NCBI GenBank assembly: GCA_922989275.2
Contig: OV277856.1
Coordinates: 54,507,358 to 54,571,357 of the forward strand
Direction: 5' to 3'
Origin: Gari tellinella
Taxonomy: Eukaryota; Mollusca; Bivalvia; Cardiida; Psammobiidae
Length of the DNA: 64,000 nucleotides
Every line of letters begins with the position of its first letter. Positions within the stretch are counted from its first letter, which is position 1. Both the position numbers and the translations under genes were made by a program. This document shows, piece by piece, positions 30,790 to 41,929 of this stretch. The notes beneath the pieces are model-generated. The model saw nothing but the letters and a program-made list of their open reading frames with translations, made no database searches and was not told where the DNA came from.

Positions 30790-30975
30790 TTAAAGTGTGT
30801 TGCTAAAATATTTAAGTCCATTGCAAAATTTGGAGCCATATCAGGCACCGAGTATAGCCTGAAATCTAAGCAGGTTCCACCTGTCTGTCACTCGAGAGAA
30901 AATAAATCCTAAGAAGTTTTAAAGTGTTGCCATTTTCTACCACCTGCATTGGATTTGAGTTTCGTTTCAAAAACA
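30790..30975 (+). mobile_element. PalA, highly decayed
   Basis: TTTGGAGCCATATCAGGCACCG, in part, and TACCACCTGCATTGGATTTG match the PalA order. Both ends lost. Confidence 0.5.
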
Positions 30976-31070
30976 GTAAAACATATTCATCATGTCTCCC
31001 TTAATTATCATTACCATTAGACCCTTTCATGTTGCATGTTCACTACTAGCCTGTGATATATAGGAAACAT

Positions 31071-31319
31071 TACAGTGGAGAATCTGTTATTCTTTCCCAA
31101 TAAACGCGTTTACGCTAAAACTATTATTAGCAGTGCAAACAGTTTGGAGCCAGATCAGACGCCGGGTAACCCGGCGTCTGATCAGGCTCCAAACTGTTTG
31201 CCACCAAGATAAACAAGAAATATCAGAATTGACCAAAAGTTGGTCTTTTCTACGTTTTAGTGATGTGCGTTTGCGTACGTTGCGTTTAAACGGGAAAGAA
31301 TAACAGATTCTCCACTGTA
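31071..31319 (+). mobile_element. PalA copy
   Basis: Consensus ends, hairpin 31136-31201 with A-A mismatch; a few substitutions beyond the hairpin. Confidence 0.94.
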
Positions 31320-31509
31320 CATGCAATTCAATCTTAATCATGAGACTGTTATTCCATGTCATACAAGTATTAATTGTTATACTGCCAAATATTTAGCAAA
31401 CAATGCACAACCAGGGGTACGCTGCGTTCTACCAGGTCCATACTTTCAGAACTGATTTCTTTATTGATAAAGGCACATATCTAGGCGTTATTGGGTTAAA
31501 TTATCTTCA

Positions 31510-31715
31510 ATGTCCAGTAAAACATCTCTTTTACGACCACTTAATAGTGTTAGTTATAAGGTGTAAAAGCAGGTGAATGCTTAAAGCAAGGTGACAGTAA
31601 AACATGAGCTTTCTGTTTTACTGTCACATTGCTTTATAGTGTCACCTGTATTTTATACAACCAATCCTTCTTGTAAGCGGTCGTGATTCTATTTAGAAAA
31701 GTGAAACTGTTATTC
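31510..31715. mobile_element. PalB copy
   Basis: CCAGTAAAACATCTCTTTTA and TATTTAGAAAAGTGAAACTG ends. Hairpin 31586-31640 with the CTCCTGTAGGAG apex deleted (AACATGAGCTTTCTGTT). Confidence 0.75.
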
Positions 31716-32914
31716 ATAAAACAATGTGTCACATTCAATATTTCTTAAAGTAAACCCTTTACTCAAAAATATACGCCTTTAACATATTTGATGTATTCCT
31801 CAGCATGCGGGATAAAGAGTTACAATGTATAAACTGGTATTTGCCTATGGGTTTTTGATTTAGGTTCTAAAATGCATCTAGAGTAGAACTCAGAATCTGG
31901 TTATAGTTCAAAGTGTTAGATAATATCATCGATGGTGTCTTATTCAGAATGCATTGGCCCATGGAAGTCTAGTTACGAGAATATGTGTCCTTTTCAAAAA
32001 GGGTTCCTGCAAAAAGTACACACGTCGTATGCAAATACTGTTAGATTTTACAGCGTACACTATTACGGCAGGATAGGGGGTTAATCATCAGTGAATTTTG
32101 AGGGAAAATGCAGACTGACGAATGTGTTTGGTTTTACGGCACTGTGACACAAAATAGGTCATATAGCGCCGATAAATGATGAGGGATAGTGCGAAGCGAT
32201 GATGATGATTTCAGAACGATGATTCTGCCTTATCTCAGCACATGGTATCAAAACTTCCTTTGAGTTCTTGGCAGAGGGGATAATCTCGGTCTAATGAACA
32301 GAATACTTCCCTATGACACCACGACAAGGTGGGAATCTCTCTTCGGAAATTTTAAGTAGACGAACTACTGACAGTGAATATATGTAAAGAATCACTATCT
32401 AAGAATTTTAATAGATACAAATCCAGCTATCTTTGAACATACACTCACCTTCATGATTGCTAATCCAATAAGTACTCCGTATATACTAACACCACAAAAG
32501 TTAACTATTTCTGTGTGATTACATCGATCACACGCAATCTCAACGCATTTTCCACATCAACATCAGCTGCCCTCCGTCACTTGTTAACAACCAAGTTTGT
32601 CACATAATTTCTCAAGAGCACTCCACGCTTTGTATCAACAACGAATGGTATGGTGGATAATATAAACTATGGGCATACGTCACTGCTGAGATTTCGTCGA
32701 CTTTCGTGTATGTTTGTTATCGTTAACCCTATCAGGTTCTCCTCTGTTGATCTAAAACAAACCAATAGCCAGTGAATAGATCAATACAATAGTATCAATG
32801 CTTATACTCTCTCCGCCAATAGACACCGATCAGTTGAACAAATACAGTCATTCTTTCATCAATCGACCTAGGCGATCACACATAATAAGACCCATGCGTA
32901 ATATTTACCCCGGG
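31716..32914. other. Longest stretch with little recognised repeat
   Basis: A PalC-like patch at 31750-31815 (ATACGCCTTTAACATATTTG). The candidate exon at 32449-32556 is listed. Otherwise unique-looking, the best place to search for a missed exon or promoter. Confidence 0.35.
32449..32556 (-). other. Isolated open frame ending at a consensus splice donor
   Basis: Minus strand: 36 open codons after a TGA, containing CGKCVEIACDRC (two CxxC pairs) then a hydrophobic run (VSIYGVLIGLAIM), ending ATGAAG followed by GTGAGTGT. The flanks are not recognised repeats. It might be a first or 5' UTR exon, possibly of the coiled-coil gene 20 kb downstream, or chance. No acceptor fits the frame. Confidence 0.15.
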
Positions 32915-32916
32915 TA

Positions 32917-33000
32917 GTTGTTTAATGCGGGATAAAAATAATGCAGAAAGCTCCTGTAGGAGCTTTCTGCATTATTTTTATCCTGCATTAAACTGTCACA
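32917..33000. repeat. PalF hairpin, near-perfect
   Basis: AATGCGGGATAAAAATAATG to CATTATTTTTATCCTGCATT around GAAAGCTCCTGTAGGAGCTT. About 37 bp per arm, one mismatch. Confidence 0.85.
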
Positions 33001-33494
33001 TGTCTTAAAATATCAGATAATTTCAATTAGTGGTAGCTTGGTATAACATTGATTGTCCATGTCATTTTCACTTGCCGTGTGTCATTGATTTTTTATAAGC
33101 CAACACTTTGGTATGCCCCAGTTCCGGTGCGAAATAACAATAAGGCTAATGGTTCTTATTGTCTCATAACAATTAGCCCTCTATAAGCACGTCCTTCTTT
33201 TATACCTGACGTTCACTAATTTCATTTCTCTCTCTTTTTATCTTTGGTGTTCTTAATTGTTTTACAGTAAAAGATAAACCGTCAACGGAACAGGTTTGAA
33301 ATATCGCTGAATTCAGTTTTATTTCAAATGAATCTTGACAAATAATCTATTTAAAGTCGAGTTTACATTGAATACACTCTGTCTATTGAAAAAGTATTTA
33401 TCTATATTTTAATAATACACAATGTACATTCAAGCGCGTTTTGAACGACAATTCAGGAAAGACGCATTGACAAATGATACTTAATGTAGAAAAC
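33001..33494. other. No recognised feature
   Basis: AT-rich; nothing supported. Confidence 0.35.
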
Positions 33495-33545
33495 AATCAA
33501 TGCAGAAAGCTTTCTGCATATTTCTTTTATCGTGCATTAAATAGT
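33495..33545. repeat. PalF half hairpin
   Basis: ATCAATGCAGAAAGCTTTCTGCATA then TTTTATCGTGCATTAAA, given in part: CAATGCAGAAAG / CTTTCTGCAT. Confidence 0.6.
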
Positions 33546-33807
33546 CACCAATATTTAAGTTTTTTTCACAAGCATGTATCACTTCGTGATTAGTCGTTTA
33601 GTACCAGTTTTACTGTAATCATATCAATCAATGGCTGTTAAGTGTTTACAAAACAGTTTTAATGCGTTTAAATTCACAAAGAATTTTTGTGAAGATAATG
33701 TGAATATCTATATAAGTTCATACATTAACAATATATTAATTTGATATCCCCTATAGCGTGAGACTGCCTAATAATGGAACGAGTGCCTCTGTATTGATTC
33801 CTGTTTG
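33546..33807. other. No recognised feature
   Basis: No element ends visible. Confidence 0.35.
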
Positions 33808-34063
33808 TACAGTCGAGATGACGTTATTCTTTCCCGTTTAAACGCAAAACGAAACGAAAACGCATAGCAATAAAATGTAGAAAATGACAAAGTGTCGACA
33901 ATATATTTCGATTTTTACTTTATTTTGAGTGACAAACAGTTTGGAGCTTGATCAGACGCCGGGTTACCCGGCGTCTGATCTGGCTCCAAACTGTTTGCAA
34001 AAGAAGCAATAGTTTAAACTTTAAACGTGTTTATTGGGAAAGAATAACAGCTGTGCCATTGTA
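33808..34063 (-). mobile_element. PalA copy
   Basis: Ends altered (CAGTCGAGATGACG; GCTGTGCCATTGTA). Hairpin 33931-33998 intact, T-T mismatch retained. Confidence 0.9.
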
Positions 34064-34176
34064 CATGTATGTATGTACGCGCAATGGAAGAGAGGATCGG
34101 GTTATATGGCGTAATTGTTCTTGTCTGAACATTGAACACCCAAACTGCCGTTGCGACGGACGACCCAATGAACTTT

Positions 34177-34330
34177 AACCTTTTCTCCTGTCAAAATTAT
34201 CGTCTGCTTGAAAACATATCGTCTGGAATGCAGTTTTCGAATCTATATCTTTAATCGAATAAAACCCAACTAAATACGAGTGTAAAACAGTTTAAATCCA
34301 GACCAGATGCCGTGTAACGTGGCTGTTTGT
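34177..34330 (+). mobile_element. PalE, right part missing
   Basis: TTAACCTTTTCTCCTGTC start, ATTATCGTCTGCTTG, and AAACAGTTTAAATCCAGACC with one hairpin arm and part of the second. Confidence 0.6.
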
Positions 34331-34507
34331 ATACATGTACATATAACCATAAGGTCCATCGACAGGTGAAAGGTGTAAGACATTTCACCCGCGGTTAATC
34401 TACATGTGTTAAATATAAGCATATTACAACAAGTGCGCATAGACAAGTATTAAACGGTTATAAGTATATATTTATTCAAAACAGATTTATAATTTCGGTA
34501 GCAACAT

Positions 34508-34595
34508 GCATAACATAACATAACATAACATAACATAACATAACATAACATAACATAACACATAACATAACATAACATAACATAACATAACATAA
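34508..34595 (+). repeat. (CATAA)n microsatellite
   Basis: About 17 units of the pentamer with one phase break near 34560. On the minus strand it follows AATAAAGAT, so it may be the repetitive 3' tail of a truncated non-LTR element (body up to about 34640). Confidence 0.9.
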
Positions 34596-34647
34596 TCTTT
34601 ATTTGGCATTAAAAAGCACAATGGCATAATTATAGCCAGTACAAATC

Positions 34648-35205
34648 GTTACGCAGAATAGTGGACACTCAGGTGGCTCACTTGCTCTCATTTTCGCGCA
34701 TTAAAATAAGAAGGGCAGTTTTACATAACTTGTAATAACTTTTTTTTCTGGACAGATATCGTATCTGTGCAAACGGTCCGTGTTAGCTTAATCATTTTCG
34801 TGTATGATGAAATTTGTTTTGAAAAAATATTTTAATAAGATTATGGTCCTTTTTTAAGTTGAAAAAGACACCTCTTAATCACATTAAACAAAGAGTAAAA
34901 TGCTGAAAATAAGCCTCGACACGGTTAATATAGCACGACCATGTGCATTTATACAAATCGATATCAATTCTGTGCAAACGGGTTCGTATAATTGAATATT
35001 TGTTCTTTCTTTTGATATAAATTTAAGAAATGTAAGTTAATGATAATTTGGTCCTTTTTCAAATTGAAAATAAAATTAATATGTTCAAAGTGTCGTCGGG
35101 AGTTTCCGTAAATACCGAGCGGTAAGAGCCGAAGATTGACGGGCTCGCCAGCTAGCGTAGGGCAATTTATCGATAATCTAGTGATGTCCACTATTCTGCC
35201 TAACG
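34648..35205. mobile_element. PalU: 558-bp element with 20-bp inverted ends
   Basis: CGTTACGCAGAATAGTGGAC and GTCCACTATTCTGCCTAACG are inverted repeats with one mismatch. The interior has a diverged direct repeat about 205 bp apart (TCTGTGCAAACGG; GGTCCTTTTT). No protein frame recognised. Confidence 0.55.
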
Positions 35206-35359
35206 GTTATACATTCAAAAGGTAGGACATGTAAGTTTTAATGATAATCATTTACAGAGAAGGTTTTAATGTTAACATGCGGTCAGTGTACATGCGTTCA
35301 TGCTTACGCGTTTACATATAGGATACAGACACACACTGTAAACCAAGAATAGCCGCCGC

Positions 35360-35479
35360 AAACGTGCATGTGATCAGACCTCAAACTGTTTGTCACTAAG
35401 ACTAAAATAAGTCGTAAGCAATTGCAAGAAGCTATCATTTCCTTCGTTTTGACTCACTGCGTTTATGTTTTGTTTCAGT
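35360..35479 (+). mobile_element. PalA remnant, host of PalR
   Basis: GTGATCAGACCTCAAACTGT and CACTGCGTTTATGTTTTGTT match the right side of PalA, broken at TTAA by PalR. Confidence 0.5.
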
Positions 35480-35631
35480 TAACCCATTTGTGTCTAGCGT
35501 TCTATAAAACCGACATAGGCAAACAATATAGACTCGGATCAGACGAAGCATAATGCGGCGACTGATCCGAGTCTACACTGTTTTCTGTTAAGAATTTTAT
35601 TATAAAACAAAACGGCACAAATGAAATTTAA
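35479..35631 (+). mobile_element. PalR element
   Basis: TTAACCCATTTGTGTC to CACAAATGAAATTTAA with TTAA at both ends. Hairpin 35521-35585 (GACTCGGATCAGAC, apex GCATAATGC). Confidence 0.7.
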
Positions 35632-35725
35632 ACCAGGAACTCCTTATATTAAAATGGACTTGACCAATATATAAGATCTATTCTTTATGTACTCTCTCCA
35701 AGATAATGGAAGAGGACGTTGATGT

Positions 35726-35884
35726 TTGTATAAAGGTTAAGAACCCCTAATGAGTTCGGGCCAATATCGGTTAATATCGATTCTCTACGTACAGCGATCG
35801 ACCAATCTTTTGACGACAAAGGCAGATCGCTGTACGGGGAGTACCGAGTTTGGTCCGATCTCATTAGGGACCACCAACCTTGAC
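35726..35884. mobile_element. PalV element
   Basis: AAGGTTAAGAACCCCTAATG and CATTAGGGACCACCAACCTT are inverted ends; an internal pair ACAGCGATCGACC/GGCAGATCGCTGTAC folds back. Related to 56.1 kb. Confidence 0.6.
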
Positions 35885-35894
35885 ACGTTGCTTC

Positions 35895-36351
35895 TACAGT
35901 GAAGAAAACGTTATTATTTCCCAATAAACGCGTTTACGCTAAAACTATTACACTAAAACCTCTCTATTACGACCATTAAATTAAATTCATTATCAGGTGT
36001 TTACAACAGGTGACTGCTTAAAGAAAGATGACAGTAAAACAGAAAGATCCTATAGGAGCTTTCTGTTTTATTGTCACCTTGCTTTAAGCTGTCACCTATC
36101 TTTTATGTTATCAATTAGCCTTGTTTTTAGTGGTCGTAATAGAGAGGTTTTACTGTATTTCCATTGCAAACAGTCTGGAGCCAGATCAGACGCCGGGTAA
36201 CCCGGCGGCTGATCAGGCTCCAAACTGTTTGCCGTCCTGGTATAAATCAACATTCAGAGTTGTCAAAAACGTGTTTTTTCCTCATTTTATTGCAATGCGT
36301 TTGCGTTTCGTTTTCGTTTAAACGGGAAAGAATCATGTTTTCTCCACTGTA
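35895..36351 (+). mobile_element. PalA split by PalB
   Basis: TACAGTGAAGAAAACG start. AAAACTATTA is interrupted at 35950 and resumes as TATTTCCATTGC at 36156. Hairpin 36166-36232; perfect right end. The host site matches other PalA copies exactly. Confidence 0.92.
35951..36155. mobile_element. PalB inserted in PalA with TA duplication
   Basis: CACTAAAACCTCTCTATTAC to GTAATAGAGAGGTTTTACTG, TA at 35949-35950 and 36156-36157. Fixes the PalB boundaries. Hairpin apex TCCTATAGGA. Confidence 0.93.
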
Positions 36352-36382
36352 TCATGACTGTCTTACAATCTCAAAGTCTTCT

Positions 36383-36415
36383 TAATGATAATGATGATAA
36401 TAATAATTTTATCTG
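36383..36415 (+). repeat. AT-rich trinucleotide tail (TAATGATAATGATGATAAT)
   Basis: A short ATA/ATG microsatellite followed by TTTTATCTGTGCAC; probably the tail of a truncated retroelement. Confidence 0.3.
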
Positions 36416-37011
36416 TGCACTTACATGACAATACATATGATAATGCATATACATACTGTTAAGATATCAAAGACTACATTAACATCTTTTGATAAACAAA
36501 CATTATACCATTTTATAAAGTTAATATCATAGTATTCAGTAAATATCACAAATAATACAGTTGTTGTTATTATATTACGCCAATACCAAATGTAAAAATT
36601 GATGGAAATTACTATCATGAATTGCCCATTTTGAGAAGACAGTGATGCATTGGATTGCCCGTAAAGTTTTGTCGAAATCGTACAGAACTTATTTCCAACG
36701 GGTCCGATCGTATCTGTCTATACTGCTTGTCTTCAGGAAAATGCACTTCACAAAATGCACTTCTAATACGTATACCAATAGCAACAATTGTGAAGCCTGC
36801 TTAGACTCTGCAGAACTAGTGAATGTCGCCATTTCCGATATTATATTCACAGGAATGAGTTGTCGTTTAGATTTGCTGAATTCATCTATGTTTTACACAG
36901 CCATGTAATATTGCAATGACCCTGTCGCCTTATACATGTATGATTGCTGGAAGATTTCATCACATACGAGTACTTACAAGGGTTATAAAGACACAACAAT
37001 AGACTATTTCA
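36416..37011. other. No recognised feature
   Basis: Short frames on both strands lack splice or similarity support. Confidence 0.35.
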
Positions 37012-37078
37012 CAGTGCATAGCCTGATAAGACGGCGCAAATTGCGGCGTTTCACAAGGGTCTACACTGTTTGCAAATG
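37012..37078. repeat. Orphan hairpin, PalR/E type
   Basis: CACAGTGCATAGCCTGATAA and CACAAGGGTCTACACTGTTT around GGCGCAAATTGCGGCG. Degenerate. Confidence 0.5.
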
Positions 37079-37463
37079 CATGTACATGTATCTACGTTTA
37101 CAATTATGGCCGATATGTATATATGTGCTTGGGCTACACGAGAAGTACATATAATAACGTTCTAACTGCATCTGTCTATCTACCTGCATTTGTTGCCTGT
37201 CTATCTTTATGTATGTCTATCTGCAGTGCGAAATATGCAGACCTGACCTGTCCCCACTATTCAATATACATACCTTCAATAACTATTAGCTGTATCGACT
37301 TTCACACAAGCCATGTGAAAATTAGATTCCATTACATGGTCCATACATCGGGAAAGGGTTTGTTTAAACATTTTTTAAATGCAAATAGAAATCGGTTTGT
37401 ATACAGCTAAACGTGTATTCAGGGACCACGGACACTTCTATCATATTAGCCGTCTTTAAAGTT
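37079..37463. other. No recognised feature
   Basis: A 95-codon frame at 37123-37410 is Tyr/Cys/Ser-rich with no family resemblance; treated as chance. Confidence 0.3.
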
Positions 37464-37545
37464 TAAGCTTACTACAGACCAAAAGTGAAACAGAAAGCTC
37501 CTACAGGAGCTTTCTGTTTCACGTTCGGTCTGCAGTAAGCATGCT
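37464..37545. repeat. PalF-type hairpin with different outer arms
   Basis: GCTTACTACAGACC / GGTCTGCAGTAAGC outside and AAACAGAAAGCTCCTACAGG inside. The inner stem is the PalF/B core; the outer stem is unlike other copies. Confidence 0.75.
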
Positions 37546-37734
37546 CCTTTATAAGAGTTGTTGCTTAACACAGGTTGGACCGTACATTCGACGAAACTTG
37601 TGTTGAGCGGAGGACTTCGTGTTTGTAAATGTAATTGATAAATCACGCTATAGCTTTAAAAATATTAGTTATACAATTTTAAGCTAATGAGGTTAACAAA
37701 ATAATGGAGGAGGTATAGATATGTTTGTTGTACC

Positions 37735-37870
37735 ATATCAAGTTGCATTGTCGTCCGCTTCAAAGTCGTTGATCAAAATATCTTTAAGTACATATACAGT
37801 GAAACTCGCTCTCAACCCTTTCGTCACAAAATTAATCGTGACTATTTCACCACGTCATTGTATATCGTAA
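37735..37870. mobile_element. PalE fragments
   Basis: GCATTGTCGTCCGCTTCAAA and ACAAAATTAATCGTGACTAT are PalE left-side words; hairpin absent. The SINE lies just downstream. Confidence 0.4.
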
Positions 37871-37907
37871 ATGGCTTTGGAGGAAATGGTTAGAACAACA
37901 TGTATTA

Positions 37908-38192
37908 TACCGCAACCGTGGCCTAGTGGTTAGGGCGTCCGCCTCGGAAGCGGGAGGTCGAAGGTTCGAATCCCGGAGCCAGATACGGGGTTGGAACTGA
38001 TGTGGCCGGTTGGTGAGCCGCCAGCTAGTTAAACGAATGGTTACCGTATGCCCGTCTCTGCCAGACGCCCGGCAATAAGAGAAGGGATTCGGGAGGTATT
38101 GTGCGCGCAAAAAGGATAGGTGTCTCATAAGCCAAACTGGCTGGCCCTTTCAATAGGGGTGACACTATAATAAACAAAGCCTTTACCTTTGT
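37908..38192 (+). mobile_element. tRNA-derived SINE, tRNA-Pro-like head
   Basis: The head has an A box (TGGCCTAGTGGT) and B box (GGTTCGAATCC). The CCGC/GCGG stem encloses a seven-base loop CTCGGAA, giving anticodon CGG (Pro). A GC-rich body of about 180 bp follows, ending in AATAAACAAAGCCTTTACC, a tail style common in metazoan SINEs. Bivalves have a reported V-SINE-type family (RUDI); membership is only a guess. Target duplication is not convincing. Confidence 0.75.
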
Positions 38193-38607
38193 ATACATGA
38201 TATAGATATATTGTATGTTGCAATATCTGTTGGTAATGTTCAGAATATAGTTACATGTAGTGGTCTATGGTGAGCAATTTAGACATGTGGGCCTTTGGTT
38301 GTTTCCCTTCGTCTGCAAGTAACCGTGTTTTGTCAGCATGCGATACTACTAGTATTTTTGTGTTCCATGTATAGAGGGAAATATGTTATTCTTTCTTCAG
38401 TAATTACTAGTGACGCTTTATGAACCCCTGAACAGCCAAAGTATCCAACAACATGTGAGGGTAGAAATGACGTCACAACTAGGATAACACCGAACTGTTC
38501 TGCTTGCGAATATGCAAAGATGACGGCATCCTATTTAATTCCGAAGGCTCACCTGGATAGTGTATTACATGTATCTATTTTTACGCTTATATGCATTCTA
38601 ACGACAA
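38193..38607. other. No recognised feature
   Basis: Unassigned. Confidence 0.3.
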
Positions 38608-38857
38608 AGGAGTGGAGAATCTGTTATTCTTTCCCAATAAACGCGTTTACGCTAAAACTATTATTTGCAGTGCAAACAGTTTGGAGCCAGATCAGACGCC
38701 GGGTAACCCGGCGTCTGAACAGGCTCCAAACTGTTTGCCACCACGATAAACAAGAATTATCAGAATTGTCCAAAAGTTGTTCTTTTCTACGTTTTAGTGC
38801 TTTGCGTTTGCGTACGTTTGCGTTTAAACGGGAAAGAATTACAGATTCTCCACTGTA
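38608..38857 (+). mobile_element. PalA copy
   Basis: The left TA and first bases are altered (AAAGGAGTGGAGAA). Right hairpin arm has GTCTGAACAGG, an uncompensated change. Right end perfect. Confidence 0.92.
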
Positions 38858-39954
38858 TGTTGTTTGTAAGACAAATCTACAATATCAGACCGGCTTTACC
38901 GGAGCTGTCCATTTCACTTCTATATAAAACTTGAATACATATATTTATTTTTATACTATTTTGCGCGTATATATGTATATGTATATACCAGTACGTTTAG
39001 CATGCAACTACTACCTATTTAGCAGTGCACTTTATATGCAAATGAGCAGCCGACAAGACTTTGACAAATGTCGAACTGATGAGGACTGTAAAAGAACAGT
39101 AAGCCTACAGTAAAGACATTCCATCTGAAAAGACATTACAGTTTAAAGGCGACAAACAAGCATATTGAAATCGCTCCGTTTGTGGTGTCACTTGGTGCTG
39201 ATTAATGATAAATTAAACGTGATATTATTTGCACTAAAACTGCTACACTGGATATGAATCACACTTGTTACAAGTTAACAATCTAAGAGGAGCATATGTA
39301 TACCCCAATGCATGGCGTGTATTACCACGTTGATGTTAAGGTTATTATTACGGAAAAAAGGCTTGCCTTTTTTCCGTTCTTAAGTAGATCTAATGCATGA
39401 TAAAATCAAAGGTATTCCAATTTTATTCAATCACTGACAGACCTTGAAAAGTGTTTGATTTGCGCGTGAATAATTTCCTCAAAACTAGGCAACTACAAAA
39501 CATGGGGGCTGACATCTTGGATGATGACGTCACGGCTTTTACGAAGAGTTGTGCGTGACGTTTCGGAATTCCCGATTTCGGTGCTATTTTTAAACCATTT
39601 TAAGCATAAATAACCCCAAAGACTCACTTGAAATGATTTTCTCCAAAGGACAAAGCTTCAAACAGTTCAATCCATACACTTAAACGCTTAAATGTACGTT
39701 ATTTACAAAAATCTACTTCTTAATCGAACCGATAAAAATAACGGATTACCAATACGCCATCAATATAAATAATGACGTCATTATTGGTGGTCATATGACT
39801 TCCAAAAATAGTATCAGATTGCATTATAGGTGTACGGAGGAGTTTTAACTTTATACATTGTATACACGGGTGCTTATAGATCTATTTGATTATTTGGTTT
39901 AACAACATATAGATCTTGTCCCAAACAATTTAGGTATATAATAAAAGTTCGTGT
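38858..39954. other. No gene; one short hairpin
   Basis: CGGAAAAAAGG/CCTTTTTTCCG at 39351-39377 with a four-base loop. The rest is unassigned. Confidence 0.35.
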
Positions 39955-40027
39955 CGGTTGTGTAATCCAGATCCAGTCACGAGAGGCGTAGCCTCGAGTG
40001 TGATCTGGAATACACAACGAACTGATA
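39955..40027. repeat. Orphan hairpin GTTGTGTAATCCAGATC
   Basis: The arm GTTGTGTAATCCAGATCCAG pairs with the TGATCTGGAATACACAAC side around GAGGCGTAGCCTCG. Resembles the PalH core in layout, not in sequence. Confidence 0.65.
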
Positions 40028-40230
40028 CAAGAGCGCTGATCACACACTGGTGATAGATCAATTCCGTTTTCATTAGTATAATTTTGCTTTTTTCCGTCCA
40101 TAGGCAAAGCCTAAATACATATTATCTCCAAATCACAAAGTCACTGTTGAGTTCCGATCATTGACGTCTGTAAGAAATGTGAAACTGAGACTCGAGTGTC
40201 AAACAGTTTGCTTCTTGATCAGACCTCACT

Positions 40231-40538
40231 TCTTTTGTACACATACAAAATGTGCGTGCAAAATTCAGTAAAATTAGGCTTAGCGAGCCCTTATATTTAT
40301 AAATATTGGCTACTATCGTCGTCTAACACAATGAAAAGTAGTTTTAAACGTGTATCTGGCCCCAAGGTTATAAAGAGTTGAGTTGATTCTGATACATGTA
40401 TCTTTCAAACATTTGATTGGGCAAAACTAGGAATAGCGTATTTTCTACTTATGTTTTGGTTTGTTGAGAAAAATATACAGCAAAACTTCACATAAGAGAC
40501 CTTTCAAGAAAATAGCAAGCGTCAAATAGATGAACAAA
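40231..40538. other. No recognised feature
   Basis: Just left, AACAGTTTGCTTCTTGATCA (40202-40221) is a PalA/E arm scrap. Confidence 0.3.
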
Positions 40539-40728
40539 TACAGTCGAACTCAAATATCCCGAACTCGTGAACTAACCCGTAATTTTTATGGCTTATATTC
40601 CATACCTTGAACCCGCTTAGCCGAACATATCCGTATTGCAAAGTTTAAACATGACTTAGTATTCAATGTTTTAGCTTTGTAAAATGAAAGTTTTTGACAC
40701 CAGCGTGTTCGAGATATCGGAGCTCGTA
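40539..40728. mobile_element. PalN (pogo-like) element
   Basis: TACAGTCGAACTCAAATATC to GATATCGGAGCTCGTA; ends roughly inverted, 190 bp. Confidence 0.6.
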
Positions 40729-40823
40729 CAATCGTAACCCATGTGTTCCTATCGGTGGTTGTTTCTACATTACCGTTGTCCTAAATTAAGCAGTTGCTTT
40801 TAACACGGGGTTGGATATATGTA

Positions 40824-41193
40824 TACAGCGCTCCCTCTCTACAACGACACCCGATGGGTGACCAAAATTATATGTGTTGTTCGGAGGGAGTCGTTATAGG
40901 GAGTGAAATTGGCTTACATTTGCAAACAGCTTGAATCCAGACCAGACGCCGCGTAACGCGGCGTCTGATCTGGATTCAAGCAGTTTGTCACTCGTCATTG
41001 TGTTTTTTTTCTTTCAAAATGTCCGTTATGTACGAACAACAGCATACATCAATTTTAAGCAGACGATATTGCAGCAGTGAAGTGTTAGTGAAGTGTTAGA
41101 AATACTTGTCTTGGGAACAGCGACAAGCGTTGCTGTAAGGAGGGGGTCGTTGTTGCGGGGGGGGGGGGGGCGTTAAAGAGAGGGAGCTCTGTA
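40824..41193. mobile_element. PalH element, complete
   Basis: TA-flanked; CAGCGCTCCCTCTCTACAAC to AAAGAGAGGGAGCTCTG. Hairpin 40924-40987 with apex GCGTAACGC. A 14-G run at 41157-41170 lies near the right end. Confidence 0.8.
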
Positions 41194-41328
41194 ATACTGA
41201 ATACGGACGGAATATGTTTATGTCCAAGTATCGGACTTTTTGCTTGTTTTGTATTATTTTGTAAGTTAAATAATTGTAGTTAATCATTTGAAGCGCGCTT
41301 AAGATTAGGCAGCCAGCTATTTTGAACG

Positions 41329-41546
41329 TTAACCCATTCACTTCCATGACGTCATCTTAATACGATATTACTTAAGTCAATTTATCTAAGTTTTATATAA
41401 TATTTAGAAATAAATGCAGACGGCAATTATTTAAAGGAATGTTAAAAGTTTCGATCCTGATCAGACGCCGCTTGACGCGGCGTCTGATCAGGATCAAAAC
41501 TGTTTTTTACATAGTACTCGGGGTAGTTCAGCTAGTGAAGGGGTTA
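41329..41546. mobile_element. PalE copy
   Basis: TTAACCCATTCACTTCC to GTGAAGGGGTTAA, TTAA both ends. Hairpin 41448-41508 (TTTCGATCCTGATCAGACGC, apex GCTTGACGC). Confidence 0.82.
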
Positions 41547-41929
41547 AAACAAATATTTAACAAAGATTTACTGTTTTATCGGTAACAGCTATCGACTTAA
41601 TATACTCTTATCAGAGTTTCAATTTGCCATTAAATCAAATAACGATTGTGTAAACAATTCTATCAGTGACAGAATAATTTATGAACAAAAAGTCTAATCA
41701 CTTTATTTGATTACACTGACGCTGCGATGGTTCGTGATATTGCAAATAAAAATGTTGATTACTCAAACCAGGCTACTTGATTGAAAATTTATAACCAGTG
41801 AAGAACACGTTCTGATTTATGGGATACGGTTCTATTGTTACAACCGATGTTCATTGGAGCAGCTATTGTTTCAAAAGCGGAAGAGTTATAATTTCTAAGA
41901 AGGGGAATCTACTAAAACGACTAGCACAT
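41547..41929. other. No recognised feature
   Basis: Unassigned AT-rich sequence. Confidence 0.3.

Noticed and set aside
32917..33000. Bacterial-type terminators or microRNA genes for the strong hairpins
   Set aside because: Stems are inside dispersed repeats and the DNA is eukaryotic; microRNA status would need small-RNA evidence.
36642..36908. 88-codon frame
   Set aside because: No supporting signal and no recognisable family.
37123..37410. 95-codon Tyr/Cys/Ser-rich frame
   Set aside because: No splice sites, similarity or codon pattern; AT-rich chance frame.
37847..38128. 93-codon minus-strand frame rich in Arg/Pro/Ser
   Set aside because: It is antisense to the SINE, whose tRNA head and body explain the GC-rich open frame.
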